A DNA stretch of 64,000 bases, taken from the NCBI RefSeq assembly GCF_900172375.1, contig NZ_FWFS01000007.1:62001-126000 (forward strand). The letters are read 5' to 3'. This DNA comes from Aquimixticola soesokkakensis. GTDB taxonomy: Bacteria; Pseudomonadota; Alphaproteobacteria; Rhodobacterales; Rhodobacteraceae. Position 1 is the stretch's first letter. The number at the start of each line of letters is the position of its first letter. Under the pieces are notes generated by a model. That model was given only the letters and a program-made list of their open reading frames with translations, did not search any database and had not been told where the DNA came from. This document shows, one piece after another, positions 1-8,279 of this stretch. The translations under genes were made by a program, and so were the position numbers.

Positions 1-993
1 GACGATGGCCTCGAAGTCGATGACGGCGCAGACGGAAATCGATGCGCGGGCAATTTCGCGCCCCGTCCGTTCGATCCATGCTGCGACAAAAGGTTCGATG
101 GTGGTCCAGTCCTGCGGTTGCTGCCACAGGATGCTGGGGTCTTTCCCCGCCATCACCAGATCGGCTTCCAGAAGGTAGATCGACGCGGTGTCGATCAGTT
201 GGCGCGGATTGCCTGCGGCGTCTGCGGTGCGCAGCGACCCGAAGGCGCCGGCGTTGCGCTGATGGCCCTCCAGAACCGAGTTGTCGAGCACCACACCGCC
301 CCCGATAAACGAGCCCAGAAAGAAATAGGCATAGTCGCGAAAGGCGCGGCCCCGGCCAAAGGCATGTTCGGCCCGACAGGCGGCAGTTGCGTCATTTTCG
401 ATGTAGACGGGCAGGTCGGAAAACTCCGCGATCCGCGCGACGATATCCACATCGCGCCATGTCACCGATTCTTCGGGCGGCGCGCCGAGGGCTTCGGTCC
501 AGTTCCAGATCTCGAAGGGCGCCGCAAGGCCGATGCCCGTGATGCGGTTGCGATGGTCGGCGGGCAGGCCAAGGGTCAGCTTGGTGATTCCCTCGCGCAG
601 ATAGCCCAGAATGAGGTCGGGCATCGGGTAGCGGTAGGTGAGCTGGCTTTGCCCGTGAATTGCGCCGTGCAAGTCCATGATGACCAGATCGGCAGAGCGG
701 CGCCCGACCTTCATTCCGATGGAATACGCGCCCGAAGCGGCCAGTTTCATCGGGATGGACGGCTTGCCCACTTTGCCGCGAACCGGTTCGCCACGTTCAA
801 GAAACCCGTCGGTTTCCAGTTTGCGCAGGATGACCGAAACGGTCTGGGGAGACAGGTTGGACAGGCGTGCAAGATCGCTGCCGGGCATGGCGCCATGGCG
901 TTGCAGCAACGTCATGATCAGCCGTTCGTTATGGTCACGTACCCCGCGCTGGTTCACGCCAGCGCTGATGGCGGTGATCTGGTCTCCGTCCAT
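1..993 (-). CDS. ROK-family transcriptional regulator (FrcR-like), 3' end cut by window
   Basis: Reading leftward from an ATG at 993, an open frame of 331 codons runs off the window at base 1. The start follows a strong AGGAGGAG site. The N-terminal 70 or so residues form a MarR-type winged helix (NERLIMTLLQRHG, then a Leu/Ser-rich recognition region). The rest is a ROK sugar-kinase-like fold, with an IENDATAA stretch and a FIGGGVVLD stretch. The Cys cluster usual in ROK kinases is not seen, as in many ROK regulators. It diverges from a fructose-type ABC operon, so it probably represses that operon and releases it when the sugar binds. Family placement is firm; the ligand is inferred from context. 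Confidence 0.85.
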   Translation of the reverse strand, partial: MDGDQITAISAGVNQRGVRDHNERLIMTLLQRHGAMPGSDLARLSNLSPQTVSVILRKLETDGFLERGEPVRGKVGKPSIPMKLAASGAYSIGMKVGRRSADLVIMDLHGAIHGQSQLTYRYPMPDLILGYLREGITKLTLGLPADHRNRITGIGLAAPFEIWNWTEALGAPPEESVTWRDVDIVARIAEFSDLPVYIENDATAACRAEHAFGRGRAFRDYAYFFLGSFIGGGVVLDNSVLEGHQRNAGAFGSLRTADAAGNPRQLIDTASIYLLEADLVMAGKDPSILWQQPQDWTTIEPFVAAWIERTGREIARASISVCAVIDFEAIV

Positions 994-1030
994 ATTCTGT
1001 CTCCTCCTGATCACATCTAGCCTCCGGTTT

Positions 1031-1059
1031 AATTAATAAATCAAGTAGATTTATTTATT
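1031..1059. promoter_or_regulatory. Inverted repeat, likely operator of the ROK regulator
   Basis: AT-rich 12-bp arms flank a 5-bp centre (arms 1031-1042 and 1048-1059) with a single mismatch. The inner 8 bp, AATAAATC and GATTTATT, pair perfectly. It sits in the 174-bp gap between the divergent regulator and frcB starts, 38 bp before the regulator ATG. AT-rich palindromes of this size are typical targets of Mlc/NagC-type ROK proteins. Binding is inferred. Confidence 0.6.
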
Positions 1060-1167
1060 GACGTGTTGCGGTGAATCGGGTTTCTTGTGGGCAATCCTGA
1101 TGGCCCGAGTGGCACAGGACATGAAGGGGCCAAGGGGAGTTGGCACCCAATTTCTGGGAGGAATACC

Positions 1168-2178
1168 ATGAAAAAACTTCTGGCCGGTACGGCCCTCGCA
1201 TTTGCATCCATGTCCGGCGCATCCTTTGCTGCTGACACCACTGCGTGCCTCATCACCAAAACCGACACCAACCCCTTCTTCGTGAAAATGAAAGAAGGCG
1301 CCTCGGCAGCGGCGGCTGAAAACGGTATTGATCTCAACACTTTCGCCGGCAAAATCGACGGCGACGTGGAAACTCAAATCGCCGCCGTTGAATCCTGCAT
1401 CGCTGCGGGCGCGAAAGGCATTCTGATCACCCCCTCCGACAGCCGCGCTTTGGCTCCCGTTGTGGGTCAGGCCCGCGACGCAGGTCTGCTTGTGATTGCC
1501 CTCGACACCCCCTTTGAGCCTGCCGAGACGGCAGATGCAACCTTTGCCACCGACAACTTCCTTGCCGGTGAGCTGATCGGCCAGTGGGCCGCGGCCACGA
1601 TGGGCGACACGTCGGAGGCGAAAATCGCGCTGCTCGACCTCAACCCCTCGCAAATCTCCGTGGATTACCTGCGCGACAACGGCTTCTTGCAGGGCTTTGG
1701 CGTCGACATCAAAGACCCCACCAAAATGGGTGACGAAGATGACGCACGCATCGTTGGCAACGACGTGACCAACGGCAACGAAGAGGGCGGGCGCACCGCC
1801 ATGGAAAACCTGCTGCAAAAAGACAGCGGTGTGAACGTGGTCTACACCATCAACGAACCTGCCGCTGCGGGTGCCTATGAGGCCCTGAAATCGGTCGGTC
1901 TTGAAGATCAGGCGCTGATCGTCTCCGTCGATGGCGGCTGCCCGGGCGTGCAGAACGTCGCGGACGGCGTGATCGGCGCAACCTCCATGCAGTTCCCGCT
2001 GCTGATGGCCTCCAAGGGCATCGAAGCGATCAAAGCCTATGCGGAAACCGGCGAAAAGCCGCAAAACACCGACGGCCTTGATTTCGTGAACACCGGCGTC
2101 GAGCTGGTGACAGATGCGCCCGTCGAGGGCATCCCCTCGATCACCTCCGAGGAAGCGCTCGGCAAGTGCTGGGGCTAA
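1168..2178 (+). CDS. frcB: Sugar ABC transporter substrate-binding protein (FrcB-like)
   Basis: This is the periplasmic binding protein of a fructose/ribose-class importer, 336 aa. Residues 1-21 are a signal peptide ending in SFA before AD. The mature protein has the Peripla_BP_4 layout: an early segment with TDTNPFF, a central VALDTPFE-like hinge segment, and VSVDGG near the C-terminal lobe. The ATG at 1168 follows GGGAGGAA; an upstream in-frame start at 1087 would disrupt the signal peptide. The order binding protein, permease, ATPase, kinase, with a divergent ROK gene, matches the frcBCAK locus described in Sinorhizobium meliloti. Fructose is therefore the best guess, with mannose or ribose possible. 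Confidence 0.85.
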   Translation: MKKLLAGTALAFASMSGASFAADTTACLITKTDTNPFFVKMKEGASAAAAENGIDLNTFAGKIDGDVETQIAAVESCIAAGAKGILITPSDSRALAPVVGQARDAGLLVIALDTPFEPAETADATFATDNFLAGELIGQWAAATMGDTSEAKIALLDLNPSQISVDYLRDNGFLQGFGVDIKDPTKMGDEDDARIVGNDVTNGNEEGGRTAMENLLQKDSGVNVVYTINEPAAAGAYEALKSVGLEDQALIVSVDGGCPGVQNVADGVIGATSMQFPLLMASKGIEAIKAYAETGEKPQNTDGLDFVNTGVELVTDAPVEGIPSITSEEALGKCWG

Positions 2179-2198
2179 TTCCCGCCTAACCGTTTGAG

Positions 2199-2230
2199 GG
2201 GAGGCGGCTCTGTCCGCCTCTCTTCTTTAT
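2199..2230 (+). terminator. Hairpin between frcB and frcC
   Basis: The arms GAGGCGG and CCGCCTC are followed by a pyrimidine-rich TCTTCTTTATTT stretch. This position, right after a binding-protein gene, is common for partial terminators or mRNA-stabilising hairpins that make the binding protein more abundant than the permease. Confidence 0.6.
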
Positions 2231-2255
2231 TTCAGACACGAGCATGGGGGGCCTC

Positions 2256-3338
2256 ATGAGCGATACAACCCAACCGACCCGCAAGGGTCAGGAATTTGAA
2301 CAAACACTGGACGCCTCCGACAAAACCGTCGCCTCTTTCGAACACGAAAGTCGCGGGTTCGTCGACCGTCTTCAGCACGCGCTGCACAGCAATCCCACGC
2401 TTGTGCCCGTGATCGTGCTGATCGGGGCCGTTGCCGTGTTCGGTCTGATTGCGGGGGGCAAGTTTTTCTCCGCCTTCAACCTGTCTTTGATCATCCAGCA
2501 GGTGTCGATCATCGGCATTCTGGCAGCGGCGCAATCGCTGATCGTTCTGACCGCAGGCATCGACCTGTCCGTCGCCGCGATCATGGTGCTGATGGCCGTC
2601 ATCGCGGGCAATCTGTCGGTCTACATGGGTGTGCCGCCCGTGCTTGGCTTGCTGGCCTCATTCGTTGGCGGTACGGCGGCGGGCCTGATGAACGGCCTTC
2701 TGGTCACGCGCGTGAAATTGCCGCCCTTCATCACGACGCTGGGCACATGGTCGATCTTTTACGCGCTGAACCTCTGGCTGTCGGGCGCGCAATCCATCCG
2801 CTCGCAAGACATTGACGCCAATGCCTCGATCCTGAAATTCTTTGGCAATAACATCGCCTTGGGCGGCGCGCGCATCACCTACGGCTCGATCCTGATGGTC
2901 GCTGTTTTTGCGGTGCTATGGTATATGCTGAACAAAACCGCCTGGGGCCGCCACGTCTATGCTATCGGCGACGACAAGGACTCGGCAGAACTTGCCGGTA
3001 TCCGCACCGACCGCACGTTGCTTTCCGTCTACGCGCTGTCCGGTTTTGTCTGTGCGATTGCCGCCTGGGCCTCGATCGGCCGCGTGGGCTCGATCTCGCC
3101 GCAAGCCTTCTACGAGGGCAACCTGCAGTCGATCACCGCAGTGGTTATCGGGGGCATCTCGCTCTTTGGCGGGCGCGGCTCGATCATGGGCGCTCTGTTT
3201 GGCGCGCTGATCGTGGGGGTCTTCCAGTCCGGTCTGCGCCTCGCCGGGGTGGACGTGCTCTGGCAGGTCTTTGCCATCGGCTGGCTCATCATCTTCGCAG
3301 TTGCCATCGACCAATGGATTAGAAAGGTTTCGGCATGA
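2256..3338 (+). CDS. frcC: Sugar ABC transporter permease (FrcC-like)
   Basis: Inner-membrane permease of the BPD_transp_2 (ribose/xylose/fructose) class, 360 aa. After a polar N-terminal tail of about 45 residues come eight to ten hydrophobic segments. The cytoplasmic coupling loop reads IGDDKDSAELAGI, the family form of the EAA loop. The ATG at 2256 is chosen because a G-run (GGGGGG) lies a suitable distance upstream; an in-frame ATG at 2244 would add four residues. The gene overlaps frcA by 4 bp (ATGA), which indicates translational coupling. Confidence 0.85.
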   Translation: MSDTTQPTRKGQEFEQTLDASDKTVASFEHESRGFVDRLQHALHSNPTLVPVIVLIGAVAVFGLIAGGKFFSAFNLSLIIQQVSIIGILAAAQSLIVLTAGIDLSVAAIMVLMAVIAGNLSVYMGVPPVLGLLASFVGGTAAGLMNGLLVTRVKLPPFITTLGTWSIFYALNLWLSGAQSIRSQDIDANASILKFFGNNIALGGARITYGSILMVAVFAVLWYMLNKTAWGRHVYAIGDDKDSAELAGIRTDRTLLSVYALSGFVCAIAAWASIGRVGSISPQAFYEGNLQSITAVVIGGISLFGGRGSIMGALFGALIVGVFQSGLRLAGVDVLWQVFAIGWLIIFAVAIDQWIRKVSA

Positions 3339-4114
3339 CACAACCCGTAATCAAAGCCCGTGGTCTGGTAAAACGCTACGGCAAAGTGACGGCCCTTGAT
3401 CACTGTGACTTCGACCTCATGCCCGGTGAAATCGTGGCGGTGATCGGTGACAACGGGGCAGGCAAGTCCTCCCTGATCAAGGCGATCAGCGGCGCGGTTT
3501 CGATCGACGCGGGCACCATCGAGTTGGAAGGCAAGCCGATCAGCTTTTCCTCCCCGCTTGAGGCCCAGGATGCGGGCATTGCGACCGTCTACCAGACGCT
3601 TGCGCTGTCGCCTGCCTTGTCGATCGTGGACAACATGTTCATGGGGCGCGAAATCCGCAAAGAAGGGATCGCAGGGTCGGTCTTTCGGGCACTTGATCAC
3701 GCCAAAATGCGCGAGATTGCCCGCGAAAAGCTGTCCGAACTTGGCCTGATGACCATCCAGAACATCGACCAGCCGGTCGAAACCCTTTCGGGGGGGCAGC
3801 GTCAGGGTGTCGCCGTTGCGCGCGCTGCGGCCTTCGGGTCCAAGGTCATCATCCTCGACGAGCCGACAGCGGCGCTTGGGGTGAAGGAAAGCCGGCGCGT
3901 GCTGGAACTCATTCTGGATGTGCGCTCGCGCGGCATTCCGATCATCCTGATCTCGCACAACATGCCCCATGTCTTTGAGGTGGCGGATAAAATCCACATC
4001 CATCGTCTGGGCAAGCGTCTGTGCGTGATCGATCCCAAAGAGTATTCCATGTCCGATGCGGTGGCCTTTATGACCGGCGCGAAACTTCCCGAGGGGGCAG
4101 TTGAAGCGGCATGA
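3335..4114 (+). CDS. frcA: Sugar ABC transporter ATP-binding protein (FrcA-like)
   Basis: ATPase subunit, 259 aa, a single ABC domain. This is half the size of RbsA/XylG-type tandem ATPases and agrees with FrcA. Walker A GDNGAGKS is at residues 38-45, the Q-loop is near VYQTLAL (85-91), the signature LSGGQRQ is at 151-157, Walker B VIILDEP at 171-177, and the switch His falls in LISHNM. It starts within the frcC stop and its own stop overlaps the kinase gene start, so all four genes are probably one transcript. Confidence 0.88.
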   Translation: MTQPVIKARGLVKRYGKVTALDHCDFDLMPGEIVAVIGDNGAGKSSLIKAISGAVSIDAGTIELEGKPISFSSPLEAQDAGIATVYQTLALSPALSIVDNMFMGREIRKEGIAGSVFRALDHAKMREIAREKLSELGLMTIQNIDQPVETLSGGQRQGVAVARAAAFGSKVIILDEPTAALGVKESRRVLELILDVRSRGIPIILISHNMPHVFEVADKIHIHRLGKRLCVIDPKEYSMSDAVAFMTGAKLPEGAVEAA

Positions 4115-4764
4115 TCGACAGTCTCGTTGCGCGGATCGCTGCCCTTCCTCCCCGCTTTTCGGGCAGCGGTCTGCGCGCGGGACCCTCTGAAATGATCCGG
4201 TATCGCATCGCGATTGCCGGAGCGCCGGCCAGCGGGAAATCCACGCTGGCCGACGTGCTGTGTGAACGCCTGAACGCGCAGGGGCGGCGTGCCAAAGTCG
4301 TGCCGATGGACGGTTTTCACCTCGACAATGCCCTCCTTGAGGCCCGCGGGCTTTTGGCGCGCAAGGGCGCCCCCGAAACCTTTGATGCGGGCGGGTTTGC
4401 CCGACTGGTGCGCGCCATTGGCACCGACCCGGAGGTCTTTATCCCGCTGTTTGACCGCGCGCGCGACCTGTCGCTGAACGGGGCGGATGTGATCAGCGCC
4501 GATACGGAAATCGCGATTTTCGAGGGCAATTACCTGTTGTTTGACGACGAGAACTGGCGCGAACTGGCGTCGCTATGGGACTTGTCGATCTGCCTTGATG
4601 TGCCTGAACGCGTGCTGCGCGCGCGGCTGGTGCAACGCTGGCTGGATCACGGGCTTTCGGCGGAGGCGGCGCTGCAACGGGCCGAATCCAACGACTTGCC
4701 CAATGCCGCACGGGTGCGCGCCGCTCCTTTGGAAGCCGATATCACCCTGCGCATGCCCGTTTGA
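4111..4764 (+). CDS. frcK: P-loop nucleoside/sugar kinase-like protein (FrcK-like)
   Basis: A 217-aa P-loop kinase of the pantothenate/uridine kinase type. GAPASGKST is at residues 37-45, MDGFHLDN follows (typical of the phosphate-acceptor region of this fold), and a FEGNYLLFD strand contains the Walker B region. It is coupled to frcA by a 4-bp overlap. In S. meliloti the corresponding FrcK is encoded with the fructose importer but is not known to be needed for transport. The substrate cannot be read from sequence; a sugar or nucleoside is plausible. Confidence 0.75.
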   Translation: MIDSLVARIAALPPRFSGSGLRAGPSEMIRYRIAIAGAPASGKSTLADVLCERLNAQGRRAKVVPMDGFHLDNALLEARGLLARKGAPETFDAGGFARLVRAIGTDPEVFIPLFDRARDLSLNGADVISADTEIAIFEGNYLLFDDENWRELASLWDLSICLDVPERVLRARLVQRWLDHGLSAEAALQRAESNDLPNAARVRAAPLEADITLRMPV

Positions 4765-4828
4765 TCGCCCCTCGCCAAGCCTGTAAAAATCGGGCAAGTT
4801 GCGGCGCAGGCAAAAAACGGGACCCAAA

Positions 4829-5794
4829 ATGAAAGAGCTGACCCTTCGCCAGATCGAAGTGCTGCGCGCCGTGATGCTGGCGGGCACGATCAAAGGTGCA
4901 GCCGACCTGCTCAACGTGTCCTCCCCCGGCATTTCGCGTCTTATCCGCCACCTCGAAGACAGCCTTGGCCTGCGTCTGTTCGAGCGCAAAGCGGGTCTGT
5001 TCGTTCCCGCCGAGGAAGCGCGTGCGATTTTCGAAATGGTGCATCAGGTTTACCGACAGGTCGAAAACCTCAACGAAAGCGTCGCTGCCCTGCGCAAAGG
5101 CGAGGACGTCGGCGTTGCCTTTGCCTGCGCGCCCTCGATTGCGCAATTCATTGCCGCGCGCTCGATCCGTGGTATCCGCACCCGCTTTCCCGACCTGGCG
5201 ATCGACCTCAACATCCTCAAGATCGAGGAGATGGTAGACTATCTGTTGCTTGAAAAGGGCGAGTTCGTGGTCATGTCGTCGCTCACCAATAACGCCGCCC
5301 TCGAGAGTGCCGAATTGGCCGTCGGGCGCGTTGTGGCGATCATGCCTGACGATCACCCGCTGGCCGCGCAGCCCGTGGTGTCGGTGCAGGATTTGGTGAA
5401 TTATCCCATCGTCGGCGTCGATCCCAAAGACCCCTATGGCCGCATTCTGGCGGCGCCTTTCACCAACGCGGGCCTTGATGTGCCCTATTCGATGCGTGGC
5501 CGCTTTGCCCAATCCGTGGTCAGCCTTGTGCGTCACGGGTTGGGGGTGGCCTTGATCGACGAATTTTCCGTCGCCGAAGTCTATATGCCCGGCGTTGCGC
5601 GCCGCGCCTTGGTCGAAGGGGGCGAGATCACCGCCTATGTGGTGACGAAAAAGGGGCGGCAGATGTCGTCCTTTGCGGAATTCGCCATCGAACAGTTCCG
5701 CCGCGAACTGACCAAAGCCACCGAGCGCACGGCATGGGACGATGCCCCGACCAGCAGGTCCAAATCGGGGGGGCAGATCGAGTCCTCGTCTTAA
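4829..5794 (+). CDS. LysR-family transcriptional regulator
   Basis: 321 aa. Residues 1-60 are the LysR winged helix-turn-helix (LTLRQIEVLRAV, then AADLLNVSSPGISRLIRHLE). The remaining 240 residues are the co-inducer-binding fold. An ATG at 4829 gives the standard LysR N-terminus; an upstream in-frame start would add ten basic residues. It reads in the same direction as the dehydroshikimate dehydratase fusion gene 99 bp downstream and sits at the edge of a shikimate-type catabolic cluster, so it likely controls that cluster. The inducer is not evident. Confidence 0.82.
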   Translation: MKELTLRQIEVLRAVMLAGTIKGAADLLNVSSPGISRLIRHLEDSLGLRLFERKAGLFVPAEEARAIFEMVHQVYRQVENLNESVAALRKGEDVGVAFACAPSIAQFIAARSIRGIRTRFPDLAIDLNILKIEEMVDYLLLEKGEFVVMSSLTNNAALESAELAVGRVVAIMPDDHPLAAQPVVSVQDLVNYPIVGVDPKDPYGRILAAPFTNAGLDVPYSMRGRFAQSVVSLVRHGLGVALIDEFSVAEVYMPGVARRALVEGGEITAYVVTKKGRQMSSFAEFAIEQFRRELTKATERTAWDDAPTSRSKSGGQIESSS

Positions 5795-5893
5795 CGTCAT
5801 GTTATCTGGGGTGGTGAAGATGTATTTGCCGTTAACCCAAAGCCTGCGCTATTCTGTCACAATCGCTCTGACCCCCAAAAAAAGAGACGTGCC

Positions 5894-7822
5894 ATGACCC
5901 GCCCTGCGCCATCTTCGCTGATCAAAACCTCGCCGTTGAAAACCTCGATTGCCACCGTCTCCATTTCGGGCAACCTGCGCGAAAAGCTGGAAGCGATTGC
6001 AGCCGCAGGTTTTGACGGGATCGAGATTTTCGAACAGGATTTCGTCGCAGACATTGGCAGCCCGCGCGAGATTGGCAATATGATCCGCGACCACGGGCTC
6101 GAGATCACCCTGTTCCAGCCGTTTCGCGATTTCGAAGGTCTGACCGGCGATCTGCGCCAGCGTGCCTTTGATCGCGCCGCGCGCAAATTCGACGTGATGG
6201 ACCAGCTTGGCACCGATACGATCCTGTTCTGCTCGACGCTGCACCCCAAGGCTCTGGGCGGCATCGACCGCGCTGCCGACGATTACCGCGAACTTGGCGA
6301 GATGGCCGCACCGCGCGGCATCAAGGTCGCCTATGAGGCGCTGGCCTGGGGGAAATATGTCTGGGATCACCGTGATGCCTGGGAAACCGTGCGCCGCGCC
6401 GATCACCCCAATATCGGCCTGTGTCTCGACAGTTTCCACTCGCTCTCGCGCGGCATCGACAGCAATTCGATCCACGCCATTCCGGGGGACAAGATCTTCT
6501 TTCTCCAGCTCGCCGATGCGCCGCTGATCGAAATGGATTACCTCTATTGGTCGCGCCATTTCCGCTCCATGCCCGGCGAGGGCGACCTGCCGGTGGTGGA
6601 TTTCATGCGCGCTGTGGCCGCGACGGGCTACTCCGGCCCGATGAGCCTTGAGATTTTCAACGACCAGTTTCGGGGCGGCAGTCCGCGCGGCTTGGCGCGC
6701 GATGGGTATCGCTCGCTTATCAACCTGACGGATCAGGTGCAGCGCGCCGAACCGACCACCGTTCTGGGTCAGCCCGCGCTGCCCGCCCCCACCAAAATCG
6801 ACGGTGTCGAATTTATCGAATTCGCCAGCCACGGCGCGGAGGCTGACAAGCTTGCGACCACCCTGACGCAACTGGGGTTTTCCCACGCCGGACAGCATAA
6901 ATCCAAACGGGTGGCATTGTGGCGGCAAGGGGCGATCAACATCGTGATCAACACCGAGGAAGCGGGCTTTGCCCATGCGTCCTACGCCACGCATGGCACC
7001 GGCGTTTGTGATATCGGCCTGCGGGTGGATAACGCCGCCGCTACGGTCACCCGCGCGCAGGCCTTGGGGGCTGTTCCCTTTGCGCAGGAGGTCGGGCCGG
7101 GGGAATTGGTGATCCCCGCAATCCGCTCCGTCGGCAGTTCGGTGATGCATTTTCTGGATGAAACCAGCGGTTTGGACCGTGTGTGGGATGTGGAATTCGA
7201 CCATCTCGACACCGACACCACCGGCGCAGGCCTGACGCGTGTCGATCACGTTGCCGAAACCATGAGCTACGATGAAATGCTCAGCTGGTCGCTGTTTTAC
7301 ACCTCGTTGTTTGAGATGGGCAAAAGTCCGATGGTCGATGTGATCGACCCTGACGGGCTGGTGCGCAGTCAGGCGGTCGAAACCCCCGATGGTGCGCTGC
7401 GCCTCACGCTGAACGGGGCTGAAACCCACCGTACCTTTGCGGGGCATTTTCTGGCCGATAGCTTTGGTTCTTCGGTCCAGCATATCGCCTTCGAGACCGG
7501 TGATATTTTCGCGACGATGGAGGGGATCGTGGCGCGCGGGTTCAAACCGCTCGATATGCCGCAAAACTACTACGACGATCTTGCGGCGCGCTTTGGTCTT
7601 GCGCCCGAATTGATCGAAAAAATGCAGGCGCTCGATATCCTGTATGACGAGGATGCGCAGGGGCAGTTTTTCCAGGTTTACAGCCGCCCGCAGGCCGGTG
7701 GTCTTTTTTTTGAAATTATCCAGCGTTGCGCAGGGTACAATGGCTACGGCGCGCCCAACGCGCCCTTCCGGATCGCCAGCCAGAAGCGCCACATGCGCGC
7801 CAAGGGCATGCCGTCACGCTGA
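5894..7822 (+). CDS. 3-Dehydroshikimate dehydratase fused to an HPPD-like dioxygenase domain (QuiC1-type)
   Basis: 642 aa with two modules. Residues 15-285 are an AP-endonuclease-2-type TIM barrel with the metal tetrad Glu148, Asp179, Gln205 and Glu253, as expected for dehydroshikimate dehydratase (3-dehydroshikimate to protocatechuate). Residues 300-630 form two vicinal-oxygen-chelate repeats like 4-hydroxyphenylpyruvate dioxygenase, with the three iron ligands present (His452, His530, Glu607). Such fusions are known among bacterial quinate/shikimate-degrading enzymes, where the second domain's activity is unclear. The start follows AAAGAGA. Transport and shikimate dehydrogenase genes nearby support a catabolic role. 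Confidence 0.85.
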   Translation: MTRPAPSSLIKTSPLKTSIATVSISGNLREKLEAIAAAGFDGIEIFEQDFVADIGSPREIGNMIRDHGLEITLFQPFRDFEGLTGDLRQRAFDRAARKFDVMDQLGTDTILFCSTLHPKALGGIDRAADDYRELGEMAAPRGIKVAYEALAWGKYVWDHRDAWETVRRADHPNIGLCLDSFHSLSRGIDSNSIHAIPGDKIFFLQLADAPLIEMDYLYWSRHFRSMPGEGDLPVVDFMRAVAATGYSGPMSLEIFNDQFRGGSPRGLARDGYRSLINLTDQVQRAEPTTVLGQPALPAPTKIDGVEFIEFASHGAEADKLATTLTQLGFSHAGQHKSKRVALWRQGAINIVINTEEAGFAHASYATHGTGVCDIGLRVDNAAATVTRAQALGAVPFAQEVGPGELVIPAIRSVGSSVMHFLDETSGLDRVWDVEFDHLDTDTTGAGLTRVDHVAETMSYDEMLSWSLFYTSLFEMGKSPMVDVIDPDGLVRSQAVETPDGALRLTLNGAETHRTFAGHFLADSFGSSVQHIAFETGDIFATMEGIVARGFKPLDMPQNYYDDLAARFGLAPELIEKMQALDILYDEDAQGQFFQVYSRPQAGGLFFEIIQRCAGYNGYGAPNAPFRIASQKRHMRAKGMPSR

Positions 7823-7841
7823 TTTACCAGAGCCGGAACAT

Positions 7842-7882
7842 AAAAAAGGGCCGCCACCAGCCAATGCTGGGGCGGCCCTTTT
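7842..7882. terminator. Bidirectional intrinsic terminator
   Basis: The stem arms AAAAGGGCCGCC and GGCGGCCCTTTT enclose a loop of about 13 bases, with A and T runs on the outer sides. It lies between the convergent dehydratase fusion and DUF1127 genes and can serve both. Confidence 0.9.
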
Positions 7883-7899
7883 GATGGCGAAATCTGGCC

Positions 7900-8103
7900 T
7901 TAGCGGGTGCCGCGCACAACGCTGCTGATCGCCCCGCGGCTCAGGCCGATGTCGTTCAATTCGTGATCGGACATCGCGTTGAGCATGCGGATGGTTTTTT
8001 CGGCTTGGAGCGCACGGATGGCTTTTTGTGCCACGCGCTTGAGGCCGGCAAAAGCGCTGTTTGCAACAGGGGTGGAAACGGCGGAGGAGGTGAGGGTCGC
8101 CAT
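7900..8103 (-). CDS. DUF1127 small protein
   Basis: A 67-aa protein with the DUF1127 (YjiS-like) core: an amphipathic helix, then LNAMSDHELNDIGLSRGAI near the C-terminus. Small DUF1127 proteins in alphaproteobacteria can bind RNA or influence phosphate and carbon metabolism, but no function can be assigned here. The start MATLTSS at 8103 is chosen because AAAGG lies upstream; an ATG at 8124 would add seven residues and has no ribosome-binding site. It stands alone, convergent with the dehydratase fusion gene. Confidence 0.8.
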   Translation of the reverse strand: MATLTSSAVSTPVANSAFAGLKRVAQKAIRALQAEKTIRMLNAMSDHELNDIGLSRGAISSVVRGTR

Positions 8104-8205
8104 GGTTAGGATGCCTTTGTTCATTTTGCGCTGATTGCGCGGTCAATCGTGTTCTGAATCCGCACATAAGTTAGGCGGTTTAAGAACGCCAATGCCAAAA
8201 GAACA

Positions 8206-8236
8206 TGCCCGCCATGCTGGTTTTGCAAGGCGGGCA
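8206..8236 (-). terminator. Inverted repeat after the TRAP permease gene, possible weak terminator
   Basis: Perfect 8-bp arms (TGCCCGCC and GGCGGGCA) with a 15-base loop. On the minus strand they are followed by TGTTCTTTTGG, a poor T-tract. It falls just after the stop of the TRAP permease. Confidence 0.4.
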
Positions 8237-8279
8237 GGCAGGGGCGTGGTTTGCGAAAAACCGAATGGATTCGAAAGGG

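Noticed and set aside
118-1020. Plus-strand open frame across the first kilobase
   Set aside because: The minus strand encodes a clear ROK regulator with a strong ribosome-binding site; the plus frame has no recognisable domain.
5849-7792. Minus-strand open frame of about 647 codons opposite the dehydratase fusion
   Set aside because: The plus strand carries all metal ligands of two enzyme domains; the minus frame is a high-GC shadow.
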